Below, piece by piece: positions 31,980 through 44,000 of a stretch of 64,000 nt of DNA. The DNA lies in the NCBI GenBank assembly GCA_012845835.1, contig JABAKD010000015.1:871001-935000 (forward strand). The letters are read 5' to 3'. Within the stretch, counting starts at the first letter, position 1; every line of letters begins with the position of its first letter. The stretch is from Undaria pinnatifida. Its lineage: Eukaryota > Sar > Phaeophyceae > Laminariales > Alariaceae. The notes below the pieces were generated by a model that was not told the origin of the DNA, made no database searches, and was given only the letters and a program-made list of their open reading frames with translations. The translations under genes were made by a program, and so were the position numbers.

Positions 31980-34470
31980 ATCGCGAGCACCATGCCCAGG
32001 TGCGAGACTGAGTGAAGGCCAACGCAATCATGAGGCATTATTCCCGATAGCGAAGGGATTCAGCTGGTACGGTGTATAGCCTAGGGGACGTTTGGGCTTG
32101 CTTAAGCGGGAATAGGAATGGTACAGTCGCACGAAGGTCGTGAGCAGCTTCTTCCAGAGGTAGCTGTTTATAACATTGTGTTTAGCCGGGTAATTCGTAT
32201 ACTACTGCTGTCATGCGGGCAACGATATGCGTTTACCTGATGCTCCTCGGTGTACTGCAAAACTCCTCCATTACGTCGGACGGTCGAAGGGATATCGTAC
32301 AGTAGGAAGAAAAAAAACATGTGAGTTGCAAGTTGCAGGTGACAGGGAACATCAGCAGGGACTCGGAATCAGAGAGTGCAGCAGGAGTACAGTTAGTGAA
32401 GCATAAGAGCCTAGCAAGCAAAAGCAGTGCAGTGCGGTATCGTACAGGCGACTGTTTTTTATCGAAGAGCCGGCACTGTCGTACAGTACAGGAGCTATCG
32501 ACAAGAAACAGGGAGGGGTAATAAGGAAGCCGGCTGAGAAGGCTGAAGGTACTACAACAAGAGCACAGCAAGAGCACACAAAGCGAGAGCACCCTTTCTC
32601 AAATATGAACCCTAGCCTGTGAAACCAGTATTATGGGTTCTTATCGGGCGTACACGCCACTGCATCGCAACAAGCCGTAGTGTGCCCATGTAATGCCCAT
32701 GATATGCCTCGAACAGCCGGTCCCAGTGCAATTCGATGCGAGTCGACGAGGGAAGAAAGTTGGGCTGAGGTCTTGAAGCGATAAAAATGGAGGCACGTAC
32801 CGTACGTAGTGTGGGGGGGAATGAGCCTGCTTGGTGACCCTGTATCTGAGTTTCGTCTAGGGAGGGAAAGGGATAAAGAAAGAGAAAAAAAGTGCAAAGA
32901 CACTAAACGGGCTGAGCAAGAAAATAAGAGTGGAGTAGTCAGACATGAGGGGATTATGTGGAACTCAATACAGTATGGAAGGGGCAGGGGGGGTGTGTGC
33001 TCAGTTTGTGCATCGCCGTAGTCGTATGACCGTAGACCCTCGCCTCCCTATTATGCCGGGACGGAGCACGTCGGGTTTTCACCGACCAGGCAGACATTGC
33101 TTGCGCCAAGCGCGAAGCGCCGTGAGGTGTTTGGCGAGTCGCATGAATGGTGAACTGCATCCTTCCAAGAACCGCTCGTAAGACGGACTTCGGCACCTTG
33201 TGTCTACTTGATTCTTTCATATGGATGACAGCGCCAATGAGTTATACTTTGTTTTCTGGTGTGGCCACTCCAGAGAAAAAGGGGCGGAGGGGGCGTATAC
33301 AGCAGAGTAGGACTCGTAATGCTCAGTCAGTACTTCAAGTGCGGACTGTGCGAGGAGTTACTGTCAGCGCAGGAACACAGCGGCGGGCTCTGTCGCAGTC
33401 TGTTACAAAAGTAAGACTGTGTTTAGAGGAGTACTTCGTATATACTCGGAAACCCAGGATACTCTGGGGATACCCAGGTTTATACCCGATTGCAACCAAA
33501 ACAACTAGGTGTGGTACTTGGATACCCCTTGCTATTTTCGGAGACGATGCGTTCCACACTAACTGCAGTACAACGGAGAGCATTTGCCCTACAATACACC
33601 CTTGCTATGGTGTACTGTAGCCATTGTCACACACGAAGCACAGATCACTTACCACGGCAATTAGGATCGCACATTCGGAGCATATGAGCGCGTTTGATCT
33701 CGTCTTGAGGGAGGGAGGTCACGATGTCGATCGACGTACTCAATCCATCCAAACGTGACAGGCCTAACAGTTTTAAAAAACGTGCTTATTCCTCGCCACC
33801 GACGCCAAAGCGGGCCGTTCCACACATGTACAGTACTGCATTTTAGTAGTATTGCGCCAAAACGTCTCCCCAAATAATACCAAATAAAACCTGTCGCCCA
33901 TATATCACACGCGCCAATGGTTACCGCGAAAGCACTCCGGCTGACCGGGTACATCCAGTACCACCATGGCCTTTCATTTTTGCTCCTGGAGCTTGGCGAC
34001 AATTATACTACTAATGCAACAGAAGGGTATTCTTGCTGCGCGAAGACCACGCTGAAAACAAACCACCGGACGAGAAAAGTAAATAAGGGCGACCCGTCAT
34101 TACCCAGCATGAGTACAGCATCGACTTTCCTAAGGCAACCCCCGATCCCCCGACCTTCTTTCACACCCCGCCCCCCCACACAATGTCAGCGCTGCTGTGG
34201 TCCATTGTACCATCCCAATGACAGCCCTGTTGTACGGTGTACCCTCCCGATGTAACGCTTGTGATACACTGTACCGCATGTCACTGCCAAGAAAGAGCCC
34301 TACACCATCGGGATGATTTTTTTTTGGCCTTTATGACCACGTGGCTATATATTGCAGGGGATATGAGCTAATGTGAAAACATCATCAATGTGAAAACATT
34401 ATCATCATCGCCAATGCCCTTAGACAAATACACACCGTACGTACCCGTATTTAAGAACAAGGCGTTATCG
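31980..34470. other. Intergenic, no gene recognised
   Basis: Only short or composition-driven frames. Holds a family G repeat (32990-33170). Confidence 0.5.
32990..33170 (+). repeat. Family G repeat, copy 1
   Basis: CCGTAGTCGTATGACC, AGACCCTCGC, CGGGTTTTCACCGACCAGGC, TTGCGCCAAGCGCGAAGCGC and CGTGAGGTGTTTGGCGAG match 42280-42450 in order. Element type unknown. Confidence 0.7.
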
Positions 34471-35060
34471 GGTTGCTAACTATTGACGCAGTCAAGGACC
34501 CTATACCTCTGGCCCTTCGGTCGCCCACAGCGTTGAGGCTGCCATTTCTTACTGCATTTTCGCTGCGTCCCAAACAGAATTCATGTACGTGCGTTCGTAT
34601 TCACACCAAGGCCGCGACCTTCACTCATTTTCGCGCCGCACCGAACTGCGGGTGTTTCTACTGCTTGCTTGCAGAAGCAAAAACGAGCGGTCAACTTTCA
34701 CAGCCTCTTCAGCTAGTTCACCCGTCATCGCACTGGGGGTGTTACTACTTTACTGTTGCGGCAAAAGAAAAACCAACCGGTTCATCCACCACATGGCACC
34801 ACATGGCAGCAGTCGCCGCGACGCAAATCAACAACTCCCAACGAACATATCCGAGAGCCGTTCACCCAACGGACACATCCTAGAGCCTTTCTCCTAAGAA
34901 ATGCACCCGAAAACCGTTCCCTCCCCGATCATATGCGAGAGCTGACACACCCGAAAGCCTTCGCTTTGAAGGTGCCTCTAAAGGTGTCCACGGCTCAACT
35001 GCAACAACCAACGCAGGATTTTCATCTCTTCGGATGCCCCCCCTGCCCACAGGCAGCACC

Positions 35061-38000
35061 TTAGTCGACCTTGATGGCACTGTAGATCTTGCGAACAAAC
35101 CTGGGCAAAAACGCCGAGATGTGATTGGTTATTGACGTATACCAGGTAAAATGTAATCGGCAGTTTCGATTGTCGCTCACGCTCGATTTGGAGCTCGACT
35201 GGGAAATTTTTAACCCCTTGCGGAGTTGTTAACCTATTGAAAACTACACCCCCTTAAAACTATCATCTATTCTCGCCCAAATGTCGTACGAGGGTGTCCC
35301 TGTCAGGAGTATGAACAGTGCTCCATCCGTCTCGAAAGGGATGCGTGGTTAATGGTGACATGACTAAGGCAAGCAACCAAAGAGCACGCCCCCCCCCCCC
35401 CCCCGTGTTATATATATGTGTGTGTTCGTCCTACAGACTGGTTCACGTTAAGTGCCAATTTCTGAGCCCGGCCGATATCCACGCCGTTTTTACGAGTTGA
35501 GACTCGTGAAATTTGCACACGTGTTCTATGAACCTTAGCCCTTGCTCCAAATCGGTACAAGTCGAATGCTTTTGCCAGACTTCCTACGACCATGCCTTGG
35601 AGTGCTTGACGCCGGCTGGTTTCGAAAAATTGCGGTTTTGTATCGTAATGGGCCGATTTTTTGGGGCCACACAGTTGAAAAAGCGACAAATCGATTTGGA
35701 CAGTTGCTAACCAGAATCAAGCAAAGAAACCGCTTCTGCCCGCAAGCAAAAAGAGTTGTGAGCGCAATGACGCACCATGTAGCCGACTCCGAATCCTGAA
35801 TGCTGCTTGCCAAAAACAAGCCAAAAAACTGCTGACTGCTGCCGTTGGTATGTACGATACGATACCAGTACGACATACAAACATACAAGCCACAAAACGA
35901 ATCAACCCGCGAATCCTACGTTTGAAAGCTGCCCACCAGCCACAAGCGAAGAAACCCCTGATGCCAGTAAGCAAACACAAGGTGAGAGATGACGATCATG
36001 TAGCCGATTAACCTGGTACATCGTTTAAAACTACACCCCCAATTCTGTACGAGGTGTTCGGGCACATCCTACCTACTTGGAGTTGTAGTGAGATTCCGGT
36101 TTACAGGCGAAAAAAGGCCAATGGCAGCTACAACAGGCGATGTACGAGATACGAGCCACGAGGAATTCGAATCATGCATGGTGCTTACCAGAAACAGGCG
36201 AAGAACCCGCTGCTGCCCGTGAGCAAAAAGAAGGTGAGCGCAATGACGAGCATGTAGCCAAAGTATACCATGGTCGATACGAAGCCGGTGATTTCCAGCT
36301 TCGAGTAGAAGTACCACACTGAGTAAACGAACAGATACCCGGCGCTCGACCCCGCCGAGAGGAACGCGCGCCACCACCTGGAACAGTGTGGCATAATGTT
36401 GGGTATGGTGAGTGGTGTACAGTGGTATGGCATGGTATTGCATATGGTATGGCAAGCGTTGTACAGTATGGTACGGTATCGCATAGAATGGCAAGGAATT
36501 GCACAGCACGGTATGGTATGGTATTGGACAGGACGGTATGGTATGCCGAGAGCAAGATGCGCCACCATCTGGAATGTAATGGTATAGTACCGCACAGTAT
36601 GGTCCGGTATGCCTTGTACAGTATCGTATGGTATTGTATAATATGGTATGGGAAGTGTTGTACAACGTGATGCCCAGTATGTGTGATATTGGGCAGTTTT
36701 GGTCGCTATGCATTGAATCCAAGCGGTCTGAGAGAGTAGGCTACTGCAAGGTCTCACCAGCGGCACCTTGATAGGATCGCTGGACCATTTTTTGTGGTCG
36801 CTACGCATGGGCTATCAGAGTACAGTGCCACTTCTCTCTAGAGCCGGTTGAATAGGCCACTGCTCTCTATAGTGCGGTGAAAACGCTTGGCACGACATGA
36901 CCTCTTCATAGCAACTCTAAGGTTAGGGGCGTCAATGAAGGGCTCTTCCACCGCAATATCATGTCCCAAATCTTTCGGATCGACGAGGAAAAAACAAGGA
37001 AATATCAACGCCACCGGGAAAAACTTTTTCATACGATAATATCTTGATTAAAGACGAAGCACGTGCAAAACTCTAGATTCCTCGGGCTTCGAGCGGAGTT
37101 AGATGATGAAAATCGGTGGTCATGGTGGCATAGGTGAGGTGGTATGAACAATAAAGAGTTTTCTTCATCTTGGCTGGCCTGGGTCAGAGTTGTTTCAGTT
37201 TGTGCAAGATTATGTTTATTTACTTACTTCTTTGGATTATGTACTGTCCTTACTATCCGTACTATCCATCACAGCAAACCGCACCGGAATCGGCATCATT
37301 GCCCATGAGATATCATGGGACAAAAATGGTCACGTTCAGGGAGAAAATACAACATGTCATACAATTGATACATGTTCTGCCTGCCTGCTCATGTACTGGT
37401 CAGCAATGTCCCAAGGGTTCCAAATGTGTAGACACGTACCAGGTGTATCATACTAGTCTGTTCGTAAATATAAGGATTGTTTTGTATTGATATTAATTTT
37501 TACACGGTTCCTATATATTTGGACAGATCGTTACAGTGCCAGGTACTATGTACAGGTACCACAGCAGCAGCTGTAGTACGGAGTAACACAGCGAAGCATA
37601 TCCACCCGGCATCATAGGAGTGCGACGCAGCAAGCATGGTTGCTTGCTGCTGCAGCTACCCAAGCAAAGACGGTGGGATCGTCGTCGGGCATGGACTGCT
37701 GTAGATGTATCGTCGCCGGTCGTGGGCTGTTGCTCCTGACCAGCGCCTGCCGTGGGCTGCTATTATTGTTGCAGGCTGGAGCACGTGGGGTGCTGCTCTG
37801 CTATTCTGTTGCAAGCTGCTGCTGCTGATTTTCTGCGTGGATGGCGGCCTCTCGTGCGGTCAGCTATGGCTACGAGCGGTGCATGTGTGCGAGACAGGTG
37901 GCGTCGAATGTCCCGCTGAGTGCGGGCTGTGGGTTGTGTTCTCAGCCATCGTTGCCATCGTTGCTCGAAACGAGAGCACAATGTACACAACGTACAACTA

Positions 38001-41000
38001 TCACCATGAAGAAGCTCGAACCTTGCTTGTACTTATAGCTCGAAAACAAGGAGCAGCAAGACAGCAGTGGCTAAGTTTGAAGTTTTCGGTCATACTTTTA
38101 TTTTTTACAAGGATATGTCAGTGCTTCTGATTGATTAATTTTCATCAACATTTTCATTTTCCCCTTCATCTTTTTTTCGGGACATTTGTATCGCCGTTAC
38201 CGGCAAATAATATGCCTTCACTGACACAGCTAACAGTTTACTAACGCTATTCCCCATAGCGCCGGTGCCCTGAATATTGCTGGCCGGTGTGATGGGCTGG
38301 CGCATACTTCCACTACGCTTACTGGGAGCCCTCACCATAGGCTATCCTAACTTCTCACCAGCGGTAGTCCTCGTTGCAGAGCTGGAAGTAGCACATCACC
38401 ATCGTAATTTCTGCGCACGTCGCGATGAGGATGAAGAACACCACGTACAGGAACCCGAATACGTAGTAGATCTAACAACACAGCAGGCGCCACAATTAGA
38501 CAACACAATACAGGGCAGGCAGGGCGGGAATTCGCCGGGTTAGAGACCTCGTTTTTACACGTGGGATGCGTGTTTTGTATCTACGGTGCCAAATAGAAGG
38601 GAAAGGTCCAGAGTTGCTTATTGCACTCGGCGGACAATCGCCGGCCCCAAACCAAAAAGAGGTGGAAGCGCTTGGGAAAACGCTAGCGTGTTCAATAACG
38701 CTAGCGTGTTCAATAAACGCTAGCGTGTTCAGTAACACCTTATAAATAACGTGTTGAGGTGGCACACTACTAAAGACGCTATTAATAGTGTGTTCAGTAA
38801 TACGCCAATAAAACCATGTCGTAGTGCGTTAGCAATCGCGTGTTCAGCAACACGCTTTTAATAACGCGTCTAGTAGCATGCTAGCGAGTTCAATAAAACG
38901 CTAGCGTGTTCAGCACTCCTCTGGAGCCATGGGGTGAGCCGAGGATAGGTTAATATAATGAGCAAGAACGTCTGAAACGGCGGCAAAGACACAACAGTTA
39001 CCAGGCAGTACAGTGGTAATACAGTCTAAGCAATAGATAGCGTAAAAGGCACCTTCTGAGGGTGAAACACACCAGGGAAAAACATGCCTGTCGCCGACGT
39101 ATTCCTTCGCACCGCTGCATAAATACCTCATACGCCGAGTGCATTCAATAAGGGTCACGGTTGGCCTGTTACCGTAGAGCCGGTGCGCGGTACCACGGCA
39201 AACCGCAACGAACACATCGACCGTTAAACGCGAAGACGAGAGGACGACACCTCACAATCCCCGCCTGCAAGGCCAACTAACACCCGCATACCAGGTATAC
39301 AGCACCATTAATAGGTATCATGCAAGAAATACGATCACACCATCACACCATCACACCATCACACCATCACACCATCAGAGAGACGCGAACCACGCCCCTC
39401 GGACCTACAAGATCCACACCAATAAACAAAAAAGACAGCCGGTCTGTGTTTCGCTGTAAAATACCACGTTAGACCCTCGGGATCAAAATCCTGGCCACAA
39501 CGATGTAGATCTAATCCATTACCTAATACCTGGTAGTCGGTTCAAAAAAAAAAGAAAAAGAAGCGATTATCGGTCTGCGTTTTTGGGGTGTAGAGAGACG
39601 TCTCCACGTTCCACACACCTGGTGCAGCCAGAGCGCGCTCATGATGAAGAACAGCTCAATGCACACAGCACCGAAAGGCAACACTCCGCCTAGAGCAATC
39701 GCGAAAGCAGGGTGGGTATACCACATCTGCTCCGGCACATGCCTGCCCCCAAAAAAGAAGAAAGCAAGATGAGCAATTCAGCAGCGTGCGTCTCAAAAAC
39801 ATGCCTGCTTGGTGAGCAGGATGAAGGAAGCACTTCGCTATATTGTAGTCGCAATACAGTCGTGGTCCAGTACTACGGTAGTGCGATGTCTTGCCAGATG
39901 ACAGCGCTAGCACAAATGTGCGACACCGAATTATCGCGGCATAGTGCAGTACTAGATAATTAGCACCAGTACCAGGTATTACCGTATTTAAACATAATAC
40001 AGTGGAAGTAAGCATATAAAAAACTCAAGTCCGACCTAGCGATTTGGTTGACTCTGACTGGAATGCTGTACGCCTCTGCGCGAAATCCGAAGTAGCTCCC
40101 GACGAACACCAACGGCACGCTGACGAAGAACCACAAGAACAGCAAGGACGCGAAGGTAGACACCGGCACCGCCGTCGACGACCCTCGCGACCAAACCTGC
40201 ACAAAGTGTCGATCGGGTATGATATAGTAGAATCAACAACGATGCACAGCACAGCACAGCACAGCACAGCACAGCACAGCACAGCACAGCACAGCACAGC
40301 ACAGCACAGCACAGCACAGCACAGCACCAGACAACACTGGATAGCACGACACAGCACAGCGCAGGGAAAAACAGAGCAGGACATAGGAAAAACTCGAAAA
40401 CCAATCAATAGCCTTACAGCTATGGCAACCACAAGGCAGCAAGGACGCGAAGGTAGACGTCCGTACCGCCGTCGACGACCCTCGAGACCACACCCTGCAC
40501 GAAATATCGAGCGGATACCTTGCTAATAATGTCAACAGCGGATGGACAGGGCAGCGCACCTGGATACTGCATCAATAAGCATCAGAGCTTGCTTCGCACT
40601 GGACAGCACAGTACGGGCAGCAAAGCACGCACAGCACAACACCGGACAGCAGGAAACGAAATAGCAAACCCTGCCCACAGTACAGCAGAGTACAACAAAC
40701 GATGTACCTGGTACGACACCGCAGAGTACGTCGCAGGACAACACTAGACAGCACAACACAGCAAAGCACAGCACAACACGGCACAAAAGCGCGGAATCAT
40801 AGATACGCGTAACATTTGCTGGCAAACCTCGTCAGGTAATTGCGCAACGAACCCACCATGAGGTCGAGAGACCAGAAGATTGAGAAGATGAGGGACGGGA
40901 AGAGCAGAGCCGTGGCGAGGGTGCTACGCTTCCACTTCTTTCCGTTGAAGAACTTGTACATCGTCGCGGACCAGTAGCCGGCGAAGGACCCCATGAGCAC

Positions 41001-44000
41001 GAAGAGCACGAGCAGAGCCGTCAGCATGCCACCCCTATAGTGTTCGCAGTCAACAAAAAAAGTAAACATCATGAGATCATCAGAACATCATCAGCACGTG
41101 TAATACATTCATTCACACTTCATTGAACGGTAGCCGTAAGGTTTTCTAGGATAGCTCTCAATAATTGCGTCGTGCTATAATTAAACACGTACCAGGTTCA
41201 TATCACATTGCAGTGGTACCTCGATCTTAGTGCTTTTCACTACTTGTAGAGGGTGCTGAATGTGCAAATGGCGATGACGAACGGTGACGGCAAATGTTGA
41301 TGATGGTCATGACCATAGAGAACGATGATGGGGGTGATGGTAGTGCTGTTCGGGCCGCTGCCCTTGCCACAAGGACAACGGATTCATCGCCCAAACAGAC
41401 AACACAACCCCACATTCTCAATGGTCCATCCCATCGCCAAGCCTTACATCTTCTGGTGGCAATCAAGGTAGCGACCACCAAAACAGCAAAACAGCAAAAC
41501 ACAACCATCCATTTAATTCAACCCAGTCAGTCTTCAGCCTTCAGCCTTTCACCCACCGCACCAAGCAGCAGTCAACAAGTTACCTTCTTCGCAGGATTGG
41601 GGGAAGTCCAACAAGGCGCACAGCGGACAGCGTCATGGCCGGCACCTTACCTCTAACAGCAAACATATTGCACTAAAACCCAAAACACCAATCGGCTATC
41701 AGCAAATCGCCTTGTGCACCTATCTGCAGTCACAAGTCAACTCTTGCACCAATCAGCAACCAGCAAGCCATTATCTGCTGCACCAATCAGCGACGACCGT
41801 AGTCAACAACTTACCTGTTGGCAGGGCTGAGGAAGCCCAAGAAGGCGAAGGTGATGGTGGACAGCGTCATGGCCAGCACCTGCATGCCCGTTCCGCACAT
41901 AACGGACAGGAGCATGGGGCTGAACGACGGGGGGCGGAAGACATCGCCGTGCACCAGCTTCCAGCCGCTCTCCTCTTGCGCGTCCTCCACCGTTTGCATC
42001 TAAACCATAAAGGCACCCGAGAACAGATAGCAAAAAGCAGGGGCAACAAAAGTCAGCAAAGAACCAAAAATAAGCAGAATACAACAGCACCAGAACAATA
42101 AAGTGCAACAGCAGCAGGGCACCAGAACATCCGAGTTAGCGTACTTCGTGACCCAACTAGTCTAATACTCAAAGTAGCCGCGGAGTCCACCCAACCCACA
42201 GCCGTTAAAAAAACACCGTTACACGGCACTTCCTTAGGGGGACAAAGCTTGCACATGTACAAGCGGGGGGAGGGGGGGGGGGGTTACTCATTTCATGCAT
42301 AGCCGTAGTCATAAGATCAGACCCTCGCATCCCCACAGCGGCGGGTTTCACCCACCAGGCAGGCATGGCGTGCACCAAGCGCGCAGCACCGTGAGGTGTT
42401 CGGCGAGACCCATGAAGGGTGATCTGTGATTTGCATCCTACCTTATGGAGGGATGTGAGGATGCAGTGGCCGTCCCCGTTGCCGTAGCGGCAAAATCGTT
42501 TGGGGAAAATATTAACTTTTTGGAAGCGTCGGCGGAACCAACGAAAAGCATTTGATCACTTATCACTGCCACAGAACATCGCCCAACTTGCACAATATAG
42601 AATTTTCAATACCACGGTCACGGGTTTTTCAAAAAGCGGGGATTTTTGCTCGTGTCCCCTGTTTTTTGCTGTCAAGGCTTTTTGCTAAGGCAGTTGCCTT
42701 GGCGCTGTCTGTCAAGGGGTGAAAGTGCTGTCTCCCGACATGTTTAATCGGCGTTACGCCATTACCAAGGCTATCGTTGGGGGGGTACCTAACCCTAACC
42801 CTAACCCTCCCTTCCACTACAGTACCGGTTTTGACAAACTTCACCACACCCACTACTGACTCTAACAATAAAATAATACACTATACCTCACGGACAAAAT
42901 ACCTTGACTATACCTCACAGAAAAAGTACCTTAGGCGATTTTCTTGTGGCAGAGTACCTTACCATTCCATTGTGGATTCATAGCGCCAAGCCTTGAAACA
43001 GCACCAAGGCCAGCGGAACAAGGGGATCGATCACTCACGCCAGTGACCCAGAACCACTGCAAAAACAAGCCCCCGAAACTGATGCCTATATCCCTGGCCT
43101 TGGTCATTACTATCAATATCAATATCAATATCAATATCAATATCAATATCAATATCAATATCAATATCAATACCAACATCAACAACAATATCAATATCAA
43201 TACCAATATCAACATCAACATCAATATCAACATCAACATCGATATCAATATCAACATCGATATCAATATCAATATCAATATCAATATCGAAATCAATATC
43301 TACATCAGTATCAATATCCATATCAATATCAATATCAAAATCAATATCCACATCAGTATCAATATCCATATCAGTATCAATATCAATGTCAATATCAATA
43401 TCAATATCAATATCCATAATAATATCAATGTCAACATCAATATCAATATACCAATAATACGGCGGTGCAGGGTGCGTAGACCTTGGCCCAGTTTCGACAA
43501 AATGGTTGAAATGGAAGGCGCTTCAGTCAAACCCTAATCCTAACTCGAACTGTCCGGGGAAAAAAAAACGTTCTGGCATGGGGGGAGTATGATGACGTTT
43601 TCCCTTCGTGTCATGTAGTCATGTACTCCTCTGCAACGCTACAGGCTGGTACATGTTTAAAGTGCTAAATTTTGAGCCCGGCCAATGTCCACGCCGTTTT
43701 CGCGAGTTAGACTCTGATATTTCGCACACGTGTTCTATAAACCCTTGGCGAAAAATCGAACGACAGTGTTTCGTGTTTTCCGCCAGGTCTTCGGGTGTTG
43801 AGTTTTTTCGATCTTTTTGGGGATATTTGGGCCTCAAGGGACACCAAATTTCTCGAAAAATGAACAAAAAAAACACCCTGTCATTTGATTTTCGCCATGG
43901 GCACATGGTACATGTGTGCCAAGTTTCAGGGGTTTACTTCACAACAACGGCGTGGACTTTTGTACCAAAAATGCTGTAAATTTATGGCATAGGCTTGAAA

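Noticed and set aside
33147-33620. 157-residue plus-strand frame
   Set aside because: Starts inside the family G repeat. No motif, no splice context and irregular composition.
36069-36722. 217-residue minus-strand frame rich in Tyr/His/Ile
   Set aside because: Mostly the GTATGG repeat. Only 36189-36377 is coding, in another frame, as a TM9SF exon.
42944-43537. Asn/Ile and Asp/Ile repeat frames
   Set aside because: Products of the (ATATCA)n microsatellite.
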